DNA of 64,000 bases from Sthenelais limicola (GCA_942159475.1 OW804102.1:26046873-26110872); one strand, 5' to 3'; shown: positions 46,434 through 58,957, counted from the first letter of the stretch. Notes: generated by a model from the letters alone, not told the origin. Numbers and translations: made by a program.

Positions 46434-46703
46434 TATAGGTGTAGAATCTAACTAAAGTCACTATACTTAGGGAATCTCATGAAACCTATTTATTTTGATA
46501 TTATATGAAGTAAAATGCAAACTATTATTCACAATTCCGTAAAATAAACGAGAGTAATGAGGTGAAAGAATTTAATTTATTTTTTAGTACTCGGAGGTTA
46601 CGCCAAAGCGGGGTAAAAGAGTTGGGATAATTAGAAGAGGGGGGTGCTGCCCCCAACTCAGATGGGCACATGAGTAAATGGCTGGCATCTATATTGACCA
46701 ATC

Positions 46704-46876
46704 CAGTCTAGGCCCAAAGATGAGAGTCCCTTCATACGGAGGGAAAGCTGCTCGCCTCAAAACGCGAAGTGTCATTAAAATTCCATTAAGACCGCAAATG
46801 ACATTATATTTCCATTAGAACGCCGAGTCCAAGGTAAGGAAACCAATTAGCGAAGTAGGCGTCTAATCACTGACCA
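46704..46876 (-). mobile_element. MITE family B (B2), right end lost
   Basis: CAGTCTAGGCCCAAAGATGA to GTCTAATCACTGACC; third B copy within 0.9 kb. Confidence 0.85.
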
Positions 46877-47265
46877 ACCCACATGTCTCCTAATGTCCTA
46901 ATAACTGTCGCTATGAAAATACACTTTGTTCCTCGGGGACTGAATCTAAGGCTTTCGAGGTTAATTTGGCACTGGGGAAATTGATACAGGATTTTCACGA
47001 AAATTCCTTTGCTTTTAGCAGAGAATGTAGCCAGTACTGCCAGTAATAATAATGACTCACTGGCGTGATATCCTCATGTTTTTTTCATACATATATCATG
47101 CTACAGCGCCAAGGCCCCTCGTGATCAATAGTATAAACTCTGAGGTAATTTAGCTATTGTGGGAGAGGGGGATTTATATGCAGGACCAGTCTCAGGAGAA
47201 GAAGCTGATCATTAATCGTTATTGGTTAATTAAATGAAGCTCGTGCTACAGATCATAGTATATTT

Positions 47266-47427
47266 CAGTCTAGGCTCAGAGCTTATCAGATGAGATGAGA
47301 TCGGTACGCTAATGGCTTTCCAGGCCCTGAAATAGGCCCACCACTCTACCGCCATAATGGAATTCTAATGGAATTTTGCGGTGAGTTCCCCTCATTTTGA
47401 AGGGATCTCATCGGCTCTGAACCTAAA
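47266..47427 (+). mobile_element. MITE family B (B3)
   Basis: CAGTCTAGGCTCAGAGCTTA to GGCTCTGAACCTAAAT. Confidence 0.85.
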
Positions 47428-47785
47428 TTTTTGGTCGCTTCTGGATTCAAGGATACAAGTGGCATGGGGATGCAATATTGCATATAGATCATCATCAATC
47501 TTTGACATCAATTTTGATGGAATCCATTATTTGTTCTTCTGAGCAAGAGTAATCTTCCCAGATTAGGCAAGGATCTCTTCCCTCAACAGATCCTGCTATT
47601 ATCACTCTTATCCGAGCCAACGCCAACCACCTAGACACTAATAAACCTCTCTTTGCTGCCTCCTCAAGATACAGGGAAATTCCAGCAAGTCTAAACGGCT
47701 TATTTTGACATATTGGCTCATGTTCTTCTTTCTAATTACGCTGGAGATCTCCTGTCAAGTCACACCACAGTAGACCAGAGGATTT

Positions 47786-47968
47786 ACTAGGCTCAGAGTT
47801 GAAAGAGTCCCTCCAAATTGAGGAAAAACCTCTCGCTCCAAACCGCAAAATGCCACTAGAACCACATTTGGACGCCAACTCCAAGGTCAGGAAATCCATT
47901 AGCGCAGTAGGGATCCAATCACTGGCATACCATTCTTATCTGGTCTGAGAGACTGAGTGCCAAGACTG
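47786..47968 (-). mobile_element. MITE family B (B1)
   Basis: ACTAGGCTCAGAGTTGAAAG to GACTGAGTGCCAAGACTG. Confidence 0.85.
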
Positions 47969-48262
47969 CATCCAGAAGATAAGGACAAATTCCAGTTCCT
48001 TCAAATGGTTTATTTGGACTCTTGGCACAACTAAACTTAAGTTTCTCTTAATATGTGAAAATAAATAGAAGTTGAGTCTTCATCTTCTCGTCTAGAATTT
48101 AAGATATTAAACTTAAAGATGGTGGGAAAATATTTGCCACATTTGCAACAGCCAAACTGCAATAGAAGTATTTTGATTTCATCATCTAATAAAGCACGAA
48201 GTCATCATTCTCCTTATCTCTGAAACCAACTTCAGTTTTCATTCAAGAAATCCTTCCATTCC

Positions 48263-48276
48263 GTTGCCATAGCAAC
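48263..48276. promoter_or_regulatory. perfect RFX X-box
   Basis: GTTGCCATAGCAAC is an exact, fully palindromic-type X-box. About 50-95 bases further are AATGGCGG and GCCAATAG (CCAAT-like). Possible promoter or enhancer; no adjacent exon was found. Confidence 0.35.
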
Positions 48277-48649
48277 ACTTGCTCCAAAGATTAAAGTTAG
48301 CAGGAATTCGTTCTGATAAGAAAATAAACAATGGCGGTGAAAGCGCATCAGCCAATAGAGGAGTTGCATTAAATTATTGACTTTTAAAGCTGGACCGGCT
48401 TATTGCCTTCAAAATGAAATTATCAATTTTCTAGACTATTCCCAGTCCGCAGTAGACAAATTATTCATCTCTACTCCCCATGTCGAGATCAGGGATGGAG
48501 GATGCGATGTGGGCTAAGTCCGCAGTAGCCTGGTCCCAATCTATCCATGCACCCAGATACAATATCAACATTTTGGACTGTCCTCCATTTGGTATTCAAA
48601 ATTAGGTTTATTTTTCTAACTGGCTAAATGTTTCAGGGTATATGTATTG

Positions 48650-49108
48650 TTCAATGTAGTTCAATTATAACACTATCAAATGCAATGTGAAGCAATTTCT
48701 AGAATCCACCTAGGGTAGGTGGTTTCTAGAAGTCGATTTGATTTGATTCCCAGTCCCAATGTACCAGTCCCAATGTAGCTTGCACTAGTGTCCACAGAAT
48801 CAAATTTACCAGCAATTTTTAGATGGACTGCACCAAGTGGTTGTTCCGAAACAGCATATCACACACACAAGGAGTGTATATGTACATATTATCGAGAGTG
48901 GTAAAACCACAAGTGATGATGTGTGTATTTTACCTTCAAGTGCGTCTTACACACCACATGTATGTCACAACAGCCACGAGTTTAATCCATATTTATATCA
49001 CAACTACCACATTTAAATGGTAAAAATACCTTAATGCTTTTGTGTCGCTTTTACAATTTGGTTTGTAACGATGCAATGAATTTGATTTCAGTTTGTAGTA
49101 TGAAAGGT
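48650..49108 (+). mobile_element. repeat family C, decayed or interrupted
   Basis: AATTTCTAGAATCCACCTAG and the GTAGTATGAAAGG end are recognisable. About 190 bases in between (48835-49060) do not match other C copies. Confidence 0.6.
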
Positions 49109-49868
49109 TTATAAATGACAAGAGTTTGCGACAACACAAACCCCCTATAGAAACAATCTCACGCACAACCTAAAACTATTCTCCTGTAACAAGTTCAACT
49201 CACTGGAGTAATTGAATCAAAGCTGGTTGCAATTCCTCATCTTGGATTGTTTTCATGTCAATTATTTTCGACTCGGAAGAGTCAGAGACCTTCTGATAAT
49301 CTTGATAAGTTTTTCCAGGACGACTCTTCTTATGAGGACTCATAATTAGACTTGCACTGAGGTCTTGTTATAATTGAATTTTAATAGCGAGTTTGACCTT
49401 TTCCTGTAGTCATAATGCAGCTAATATCTAATGCCTTTATTTCCATGGAGGTAATGTGACTGTGAGCAAATGTGACTGGACTGTCCATTAAATTAATTTT
49501 CTTACACACTTAAGACAAGTCTTAGATTTCCTCAGGAATAGGAGGCAGTCAAATATAAAAGTAGTCCACATTTCCCAAACACAGAATCGTGTGATAAAGA
49601 GAATTGCGACTACACTCGTCAGAGAGAAATAGAAGTAGCACAGACAGACAGAATGTTTGAAACAGAAAGGTATCTTCTATCTTATTCACCTAAGGACATA
49701 TTAAACATTTATAAGTCACTTAATTTAAACAGGAAAACAATATATATACATATTAAAACACCACAAAAACGACATACCATGAACAGAATCCCTTAGAAGT
49801 TAAGAGAGGAAAGAAAATTGGCCCAAGTATTAAGAAAACAAACTAGAAAGATGGAACCTAAACAGCAT

Positions 49869-50111
49869 ATATGGGTCAGATTTTCAGAAAATGTACAATT
49901 CAACTTCGCCAATCTTCTCAAATAACCCAAATTTCAGACAAAAATAAAGTTCAAAATACAGTTCAACCTAACCAAACGGATTGCTAGAATCAATGCAATA
50001 CCGAATATTCTCGAATTTACCTAGTATTGACCAAATTTCAGTCTAATTTATCAGAATTTACTAAATGTGTACAGCTGCCAATTGTACATTTTCTGAAAAT
50101 CTGACCCATAT
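49869..50111 (+). mobile_element. MITE family A (A1), full
   Basis: Perfect TIR starts TGGGTCAGATTTTCAGAAAA on both ends, TA flanks; among the youngest-looking copies. Confidence 0.92.
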
Positions 50112-50399
50112 GCAGGTTGCCATGTAGAACCTGTGTATTATCTACCTTACTCTAGGGCTCTAGGTAATAACTCTGGGAGAGAAGGGTTAAATAAATCACC
50201 TGAGTATTTACCATTCTGTTGTCTATTAGAGGAGTGGTAGTTGTTGGGGAATAGGATGGGGAGATAGAGGGTAATTGATGTGTATCCTACACCCTGAGGT
50301 AAGCTATACCTATAATGAAGGTGTTGTATGCACATGTGAGCTGTAATACTTGTTATAGTGCAACGTCTGCAACTGACATCTCTTAGTAAATGTGTGTGG

Positions 50400-50536
50400 G
50401 AGAGATAATAGAAAGAGAGTAGAGAGAGAGGGTAGAGAGAGAGAGAGGGAGAGAGCTAGAGAGAGAGGGAGAGAGAGAGGCAGAGCAAGAGAGAGAGAGC
50501 AAGAGAGAGAGAGAGAGGGAGAGAGAGAGAGAGAGT

Positions 50537-50573
<37 letters not shown>

Positions 50574-50720
50574 GGAGAAGGTAAGAGAGGGGAGAGATAG
50601 AGGGACAGGGAGAGAGAGGGAGACGGAAAGAGACAGAGGGAGGCATATATAGGTGGAAGAAAAGGACAGACAGGGGAGAGGGAAAGGGAGAAGACAGACA
50701 GGGAGAGACAGACAGGGATA
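50400..50720 (+). repeat. GA-rich tract
   Basis: GAGAGAGGGA units with an uninterrupted (GA)n near 50540-50570; Ser/Leu frames on the minus strand are artefacts. Confidence 0.92.
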
Positions 50721-50930
50721 ACACCATTTCTTACCCACACTCTCTACATTGGTTTTATTCATTTCCCACATTTCCTTTCGGCCTGTCTCTCTCCCTGTCT
50801 CTTGTACTTCCTACCCCCTTCTTTCCTTACCCTCTTTTCTCTAACCCATATATTTTTTTCAAATATTATTTACTTCCCATCATTTAATATCATCATCATA
50901 TGTCTCGATCACATTGTCCTTAACTCCCTT

Positions 50931-51231
50931 CATTCCTCATGCTATATTTTCACCTCATCTCTCTATATATAAATATCAGTCCACTCTCCTTCATTCCTCA
51001 TGCTATATTTTCACTTCATCTCCATAATATAAATATCAGTCCACTCTCCTTCATTCCTCATGCTATATTTTCACTTCATCTCCATAATATAAATATCAGT
51101 CCACTCTCCTTCATTCCTCATGCTATATTTTCACCTCATCTCTATATATAAATATCAGTCCACTCTCCTTCATCCCTCATGCTATATTTTCACTTCATCT
51201 CTCTATATATACATATCTGTCTACTCTCCTT
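50931..51231 (+). repeat. 60-bp minisatellite, 5 units
   Basis: CATTCCTCATGCTATATTTT at 50931, 50992, 51052, 51112 and 51171. The open frame over it is repeat-derived (repeated SPLSFIPHAIFS). Confidence 0.9.
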
Positions 51232-51383
51232 TCCTTTATCATCATATCACCTTTTCCTCAGCCCCATCTGCCCACTATTAAAGACAGATTATTCAGCCCA
51301 CACCTCGCCCATATCTACCCTAGTTCCACCTACTAACTGTTGTTTTTATGAAGGGGAGAGTCGCTCTATTGTTTTTTACACAG

Positions 51384-51430
51384 AGATGTCTGAGCCACAA
51401 TCATGTCCATCTGCGAGCAGCTTAGAGTAG
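51384..51430 (+). CDS. weak candidate terminal exon (MSEPQSCPSASSLE)
   Basis: A long pyrimidine run and CAG (TTGTTTTTTACACAG) precede 14 codons, MSEPQSCPSASSLE, and a TAG. It is short, so the strength is mostly in the acceptor. Confidence 0.15.
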
Positions 51431-51573
51431 CTCGGCAAGAGCCTAAGAGACCCATTTTTGTCCTATTTATTTATTGTCTGCCATTTTCTCCTCCACTCCA
51501 GTCCCAGATTACTCTGTCTGTACTCTCTCCAATAGTTTATGAATGCTTATAGTGGCTAGTATCGTCCTAATAC

Positions 51574-51971
51574 CAAGTGAACTGAATCAAACCAAATCAC
51601 GATTTCTTTAAAGGGTTCTGTTCACATTACTACATAATGCATATTTTTGTACTTTGTACAATTCACTTCTGTTCACACTACACTCAGTAGATTTTCAAAT
51701 TAAACGAGACGTACCGTAGGGGAGGTGAAGTTTAATTTTGATTTAATCGAGGACACCACGAGGGGTGTGGAAATATGATTTGCTTATATTAAGTTGTGTG
51801 CACACTAGCTCAAATAACATTGGAAATGTGAAACAAATCAAATTCACTTCTATAATTCACTCTTGATTCAGTTTGGGATCGCTGTGAGGTGTAGTGATAA
51901 TAAAATAAAATTGTAGAAAGCACTTAAAATCGCTCTGGTGCGCCTTCTGAGCTGTAGTGGGAATGGGGTAT
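51574..51971 (-). mobile_element. repeat family C with about 70 bp inserted
   Basis: Matches the 14288 copy on both sides. An extra block (about 51694-51770, containing GACGTACCGTAGGGGAGG) interrupts it. The GTACTTTGTACAATTCACTT block is identical in both copies. Confidence 0.75.
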
Positions 51972-51999
51972 AAGTGAACGAGGGATGAACAAAAATCAA

Positions 52000-53760
52000 G
52001 TGCACATACTTCAAGTGAACAGAATTGATCATCTGATAAATAGTTTGTGGCTCCCATGCTTCATCTCTGTATGAGAGCTAGTATTCCAAAGCATTTAAAT
52101 ATTGCTTTGCCACACTTGACAATTGGACAATATGTTCTCACTGGGGACTGCTGCTGTGTACTGTTCCTCGGTGTCTGTATGGGAATTGTCTCCATCTCTA
52201 TACCGTCTCAACACTAGATAATACTAGAGAACTTGGAGAGGTTCATATCTGCATTTTATTATAATTGATTTAATAGTTAATACTTGGTATATAGACAAAA
52301 TTGCTTGGCAGTGCTAACGATGTTCCATATTACCAGTGGGTGTACATAGCGATTTCAGTAAGTGAGCATAGCGAACAAACACAATCTCATAGCCCAAGTG
52401 TAATATGGAACTTCAAGATCACTCAAGGGTAATCTTGCAGTTTTTATACATTTCCCGATAATAATAATAATGAAAGTTTGATAGAAATTAATGGCGATAG
52501 ATTGAGCCTAAGGCATTCCATATTACCCTCTAGAAAGGTATAATAAACTATATCATTCAACACCAGGGTTTTGTGTGGAAAATATCTGTAGTGTTATGAT
52601 CTTTTCCCTGTTCCACTGCCCTTAAAGGGACAGGTGTCATCTAGGCTTGAGACAGACTATAAATGCGTATGTCTTGACCCACACACTGGGGGTCAGTGAG
52701 TGTAGGGATAGGATAAGGTAGTGGTAGAGATTTAGAGCTCATCCCCACCTAATCCTCTTAATCCCTCTATACTATGAGGGGATGATACTAATACACTAGC
52801 ACATGTATAGGGAGCTGTCATGCCCTGCGTCTCTACTCGGGACAGCCAAGTGTAATAGTTGTCTATGGCGAAATATATGTGAATTTCTTAGATTTAACAA
52901 TTGAAGGGTATAGCACCCAATTGTGTGTCAGCATGTTGATGGTAGCTTAAGAGTATCTCTTACTCTAATATGGTATACTATCACTTGCGCTTGATGCAAA
53001 TAGCTGGAAGAGCTAAATAAGAAACATCCTTAATTGCATCACTTTAACTTAACTACATGTGTGATTCTGCCATAGACAAAATATGAGATATATCAAAAGT
53101 GAGTCTCGTGCCAAAAAAAGAGACCAAAATCTCACATTTGATTTGAGTTTTCGGCCTAAGAGAATGATGGAGAAATAAATTTCACATTTCAGGCTAGAGA
53201 TCCATAGTGGTCTCATGAAATGAACAAGCTTCACATGTAGTCATGGTAAAGCCTTGGAAACCAATCCTTAGCAACTGACGCTACCAGAGACAATCCTCTC
53301 TCAAGTAATGCACCTTTTGTCCCGAGGATATTTGAACCGGATCCAAAAGTGATTTGCTATGAATATAAATATAGCTTATCCTTTGTGATCCCGACTTTTA
53401 ACTCCGTCTTAACGTGGGGTCTCTCTCTTACATCTTTCTCCCAAGTTTGGACAGCTGGGAAAGCAACATTATATTCCCCTCGTGCCTGGAAATGATTTAT
53501 GACAATTTTCTGATTTAACTGAATTTTTTTTCCAGAATTTTCACAGCGTTTTCTAATGGCTAACGCGCTCCGCAGTAGCTCTCTATGGCTGCAATAAAAA
53601 TATAATTATGGCCAATATCCCAGTATTTCTTACATGAGAAACATGAAAAAGACCTAAATTTAGAAATCATTGGTCATTAGTTTGGGTGTGGTTTTGCATG
53701 GTAAAGGGATGTTTTGCAGCCATATGAGTGTTAGGATTTGCTTTGGTAGGTTTAAGTGAA
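52000..53760. other. no recognised feature
   Basis: AT-rich, with no repeat family or exon seen. 30300-31060, 32920-33750, 38040-38980, 49110-49860, 57540-58110 and 62710-63050 are likewise empty. Confidence 0.5.
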
Positions 53761-54529
53761 GAGGGGTGAGGAGAGAGCAGGAGGGGTGGGGGTGGGGGGC
53801 AATAATAACCATAACAAATGGTAGGTGTGATTATTTTCAAATCAACATTTTTCAAAAATGTTTCAATAAAATCTACATTAAAAAAATCGTTATACTATCA
53901 TATCATAGCAAAAAGTACGTGCTGAATCCATCCCAGAATGCATTGTAACTGGCGAACCCCCCTATTGCCCACAAATAACCATTTTCACATAAGTCTTTAA
54001 ATACAAGTTCCCCCACCCCTACACCTCTTTACAGAGCACACAAGAAGACATCTGACATAAGCAGTGTGGTAGGTAAAAGCCAAGGTGTTGTAGAGGGCTG
54101 AGGGAGGTTTAAACAATATCGCTATTCATGTCATATACAGGCACCTCATTGGTATGTGACTGACACATCCAGTCCCTTTCTCTATACAACTTGCCTCTAT
54201 CCTATATATCTTTTAACATAGCTGAAGGTAGAAGGTGATTTACAGAGGAGGAGGGGAGGGGGTTCCCTAAACACCCTCTAGCTAGGTTAAATAGTAAAAA
54301 GTATTGGTTATTTTGTAAGATAACTGTTCATCTGTCTCGCTTGCGTTGTCTAGGCTCCTTACCTTATTCAGAGTTTTCTTTTTATTATGAAAATAATCTT
54401 ATAATTCCCAGGTCAATTACTGTACTTGTTCATTCCCGACAACTGCCCAGCTATCTTTAACATAATATGTATGTCCAAATTCTCCCTTCTCTTTTCTTGT
54501 TCTTTCTCAAATTTGCTTTTCTTCCCTTT

Positions 54530-54537
54530 TCCCCTTC

Positions 54538-54579
<42 letters not shown>

Positions 54580-54792
54580 CTGCCTATCTCTCTCTCTCCC
54601 TTTATCTCTCTTTCTCATATCTCTCTCTCTCCCTTTATGTTTCACTCTGTCCCTCATCCTTAATATCTCCCTCTCTCTGTGTTAATATGTTAATCTGTCT
54701 CCCTCCCTCCCTTTCTCTCTCTCCCTCCCTTTCTCTCTCTCTCTTTCTCTCCCTTTCTTTCTTTCTCTCGCTCTCTCTCTCTTCTCTGCTCT
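54530..54792 (+). repeat. (CTTT)n then CT-rich tract
   Basis: About ten CTTT units from 54538, then CTCTCC/CTTT. Confidence 0.92.
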
Positions 54793-55128
54793 AAGGTTTC
54801 ATCCCATAATATCTCCCTTACTGAAGTTAATAGGATCAGCAGAAGCCAGAGTGGAGAAGGAGAAAAATGAGGGAGCATATATAGTACACCCAATCCACCA
54901 GCAAGTTATTACAGAAATTCAATATGACTTGGGGGTTAAAGGTAGAAGTTATCTCCTTTACCTGTGTACAAGAGAGTTCAGTGGAAGAGGCCAGGCATCC
55001 CCAAACAGTTCACATGTAGTGTCTGAAATCTAATATAAGGGAGTCCTGACTGTCTCTCATTCATTCCATGCTTGCTTACAAGAAAGGGAATATCTTCATT
55101 TTACTTAGTGCTAACTTTACTTCTTTCT

Positions 55129-55319
55129 TCACTCACCAATCCTCTCAAATGACCCGAATTTAAGACGAAAGTTGAAAATACAGTGGAACATAACTGAATC
55201 AATGCAATACATACACTGATATACCTAGTATCTATCATTTTTCAGCTTAATTTCTTTTTTTAAGTAGAAAAAAAATGTATAGAGCTGCTGTTCGCACATT
55301 TTAAGACGGCCTGATCCAT
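55129..55319 (+). mobile_element. MITE family A, 5' truncated
   Basis: Starts in the body (TCACTCACCAATCCTCTCAA) and ends TTAAGACGGCCTGATCCAT. The left TIR is missing. Confidence 0.7.
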
Positions 55320-55552
55320 CTATAATCTGAATCCCTCCCACAAAGGCCTTTTCCCCTGCAGTGGATTTTGTATGAAATCACAGTAACACCTCAGTAGAGG
55401 CAGTAGAGGAGGTGCTTCAGATATACAGGTAGATAGAGAGCACCTATGGGCTATTGTAAGGTGTGAGGAGTTATTACCAAGGTGGACAGGTATGCGGGAG
55501 GGTGGAACACTACTGTGTTGTTGTTATTGTTGCACCTGTTGCCTATACTTAC

Positions 55553-55644
55553 ATAAGAAGGCCTTTATTCCCGGACTATAGGCGTTTATAATGTACCCAT
55601 AGTACCATACTAATTCAGCACTCTCTCTCAGTATCAGTGTTTTT
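55553..55644 (-). CDS. weak candidate exon (...ELVWYYGYIINAYSP...)
   Basis: Minus strand, between CACTGTTACAG and the strong donor TTCTTAT|GTAAGTAT: 92 bases open in one frame, TLILRESAELVWYYGYIIN then AYSPGIKAFL, entering in phase 2 and leaving in phase 1. The acceptor pyrimidine tract is poor. It sits at the edge of a CT-rich tract. Confidence 0.2.
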
Positions 55645-55682
55645 CTGTAACAGTGTATGGACAGAGTTGTATTCTTTGCACA

Positions 55683-55803
55683 TCCTCTCCCTCTCTCACT
55701 GTCTCCTGTCTCCCCCTCTCTCTGTCTCTGTCTCTCTCCCTCCTGTCTCTCTCCGCCGGTGTCTGTGCCTTCTCTCTTTCTCTCCCTCCCATAAATGATT
55801 TAT

Positions 55804-55845
<42 letters not shown>

Positions 55846-55897
55846 TTTATGGGAGAGAGAGAGAGAGAGTTTAATCATCTTTCTCTCTCTCGCTCTT

Positions 55898-55963
<66 letters not shown>
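55683..55963 (+). repeat. CT - GA - GA - CT composite
   Basis: A CT tract, then two (GA)n blocks each preceded by AATGATTTATGG, then a pure (CT)n to 55961. GA and CT arms are complementary. Confidence 0.9.
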
Positions 55964-56289
55964 AGCCTCTAACCACACAGTAAAACCTTCACTAATAACC
56001 TTTCTGTATGTCTCTGTCTCTAACCTATCACTTAAAAACTAGCCCTGGATTCACCCACTCGTGAGGTCCTTGTGATATCTTATTATATTCTTGGCACTAG
56101 TTTCATGTTTTGGTTCTCTATTTTTTGCTAAATTCCCTTTCTTCCTTCCCCCAGCAGTCACACAAACACACATCTGTGCGCTTGTCAACGTCTTGGCAAC
56201 ATCGCATCTAATGATACCGAGCATAAAAATTGTAACCATTTCCAGTTTGGGATTTTTAAGTTACAATTCTTGGGTGTAGCTTGGTCTGT

Positions 56290-56510
56290 TTTGAATGGAG
56301 AGAGACGGGTAGAGAGAGTGGGGGAAGGGAGAGAGAGGGGGAGAGAGAGAGACAGCCAGACAGACAGAGACAAGGAGGGAGAGAGAGAGAGAGGAACAGA
56401 AAGACAGGGAGAGGGAGAAGAGAGAGAGAAAGAGAGAGGAGAGTGGGAGGCAAACAGACAGACACTGTTTGAATGCAAGGATGAATCGAGAAATAGAAAG
56501 GAATGAGATA
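56290..56510 (+). repeat. GA-rich tract
   Basis: GAGAGAGGGGGA/GACAGACA units; purine-rich sequence continues to about 56690. Confidence 0.9.
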
Positions 56511-57059
56511 GGGAAGAGAAAAGAAAATGAGTCAGAGAACCAGCAAGATGATGTAACAGAGAAAATGGGACCGTAGAGAAGGAAGTGAGGGGACAGTCAA
56601 AAGAGACCACAGCCAGAGAACAAAGAAGAGAGAAAGTAAGGGGAGAAAGGAAAACCAGGTATAAGATGAGAAAGAGGAGATGTAGGTAGGTAGATGGAAG
56701 ATCCACCCAAGCTCTTTATGCATGGGATTATGAAGGCTTCATGCAATATAAACACAACCCAAGGTCCCATGGGTATAACATTACACCTGGCCTGGAGAGG
56801 TGGGCAGCCAAGCTAAGTCAACAGAAACACCCAAAAACGAGTACCCACGAATTTAAACATTGAGAGGATGGGGGTCTGACACGATAAGCATCTTGAGCTG
56901 TCGTCTCCCTGTCTGTCCATAATACATAACATTAGAGAGATGATGTTAAATATTCGAGCCTTGCTTTGAATATATTATTTTAAGATGGTGAGAGAGGGAG
57001 GGAGGGAGGAAGGGATGGAGGGGGAGGTCCTTTTATACCTTCCCATAAACTTTATCTCT

Positions 57060-57205
57060 TTGTCTCTTGTCTTCATCTCTCTCTGTCTCCCTCTTCTGTC
57101 TACTGTAAACTGTGACTATATCATTGTTATGTGTTGGGTGGTTTTATCTTTCCATAACGTATCTTCCCAAAAAGATTCTCTCTTTCTCTCTGTCTCTCTC
57201 TCCTC

Positions 57206-57284
<79 letters not shown>

Positions 57285-57385
57285 CCTCTCTATCTGTCTC
57301 TCTGTGTGTCTCTCTCTGTCTCTCTCACTGTCTGTCTGTATCTCTCTCTCTCCCTCTCTCTCTCTGTCTCTGTCTGTCTCTGTGA
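57060..57385 (+). repeat. CT-rich tract with long pure (CT)n
   Basis: CTCTGTCT units around an uninterrupted (CT)n of about 33 units (57212-57278). Confidence 0.92.
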
Positions 57386-57474
57386 AGGGGGCTGGGGTGT
57401 CAACCAACAAGTCAAAAAGTCGTCTGCTCTGTTAAAACCAAGTCAAATGTCGTCTGCATTTTTATTTTAGTCTT

Positions 57475-57531
57475 GGGGGGGGGGGGGGGGGGTCTACTAA
57501 TCACAGCCCCTGCAAGAGCCCCCCCCCCCCC
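57475..57531 (+). repeat. G18 and C13 runs 26 bases apart
   Basis: G18 (57475-57492), TCTACTAATCACAGCCCC..., C13 (57519-57531). Confidence 0.92.
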
Positions 57532-58117
57532 ACCTCCCACTCAGTCACCCTGTCCATTCCCCACTGTTTAAAACAAATACACTAAGACCAGTACAACACT
57601 TGTAACATCTTCCTTTAGTCGTGATGTGCTGGTATGTGCACATGCTTCTTTCCCACATCAACAAGCCATTGCCCATTTCCTCCATTTTCCTCTCCACATC
57701 ACCAAAATCAAATCACTATTTTTATGTTTCCCCAACATGAAAACTGGCAATTACCTCCAGACATCGGTTTTGAATTCACACGTAGAATGTCACCCTGCCT
57801 TTTCGTTCTGCTCTTTTTATTCCCAAACTGAACAGTGAGTTACTACTTAATGTCTTGAATAGAGTAAATTTTGTTATTTTTGCCTTAGGATATGGGATAT
57901 GGGGATAAAAAATGTCCTTGAGCTATTTGTAGTTATTTGCCTGCGCTAGGTTTTCAAGGGTCCTACCCTCTTTTATAATGAGAAAAGGACTTATATCTTA
58001 TATGAAAGATAACTTAAAACTGAGAATAGGCTAAACAAATATGTGTCTGTAACTGAGAGAAGACACATTTGCTATAAAGTTAGATCACAATTTATCCCAT
58101 TAACAAATGGTACATAT

Positions 58118-58250
58118 TGTTGCTATGAGACAATACAGTTGCTAAGTAACAAGCATGTTGCTACGAGTTAAAACAGTTGTTTAGTAACGATTGTGTTGCT
58201 AAGAGACAATACGGTTGCTTAGAGACACTTCTGTTGCTAAAAGACAAGAA
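58118..58250 (+). repeat. 7 x 19-bp tandem array of X-box-like units
   Basis: Seven consecutive 19-bp units with no indels, consensus tGTTGCTAAGAGACaatac. Units 2 and 4 carry GTTGCTAAGTAAC and GTTGTTTAGTAAC, close to the RFX X-box GTNRCC(N)RGYAAC. Starts are at 58118 plus multiples of 19. Confidence 0.85.
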
Positions 58251-58957
58251 ATGGTACTTCAATAAACGTTAAAAATGGAGATAAATATAATTATGTACAC
58301 ATCATCCAATAATGACAGAAGCCTCCGAAATGATTCCTCCTTGGCATGTAAGGCGGATACATTATGAAGAAATACACATCCTGGTGGATTGCCTAAGTGG
58401 TAAACACTAAGTAATAGAGGTGTAGGGTTTGATGACTTAATCCATGTTAATCCACCTCTCTGCAATGATTAATTGACCACCTCCACGTGGTTACACCTCT
58501 ACTACTACTAATCCAGCTGAGAAGATGTCATTCTTCCATTGGTATAGCTTGGGGATGAGGTACATAATGTACACAACATGTAATACTATTACTGCATATA
58601 CCCCCTATAGGCTATATTCTCCGGTACTGGGAGGTATTCCTATGCGTTATATTCCAATTGTTTTCTCTTAGTCCTCCTGATGCATGTCTTCCAGTACTAG
58701 CCCTCCTCCAGTACCTCCTCCAGTACCTCCTCCTCCTCCGTCCACCACAACATGATGAGTCTAAGAGCAGAGAGAGAGCCTGTCTGTGTGTCGCTTGCTC
58801 GCTTCGTTGGTTGGTTGGTTGTGAGAACTACCGTAATTACTGTAATATTGGCCCTTATCAATTTTACGAAAGCTCCACAAATTTGTTCTGTGTGTTTTGT
58901 TTTGTTTGTTCAGATTATCAGCAGCACTAGAATTTATCAGACTCTGCTAGAATTTTT

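Noticed and set aside
50931..51231. Possible CRISPR array (regular 60-bp repeats)
   Set aside because: Units are contiguous with no unique spacers; an ordinary minisatellite in an animal genome.
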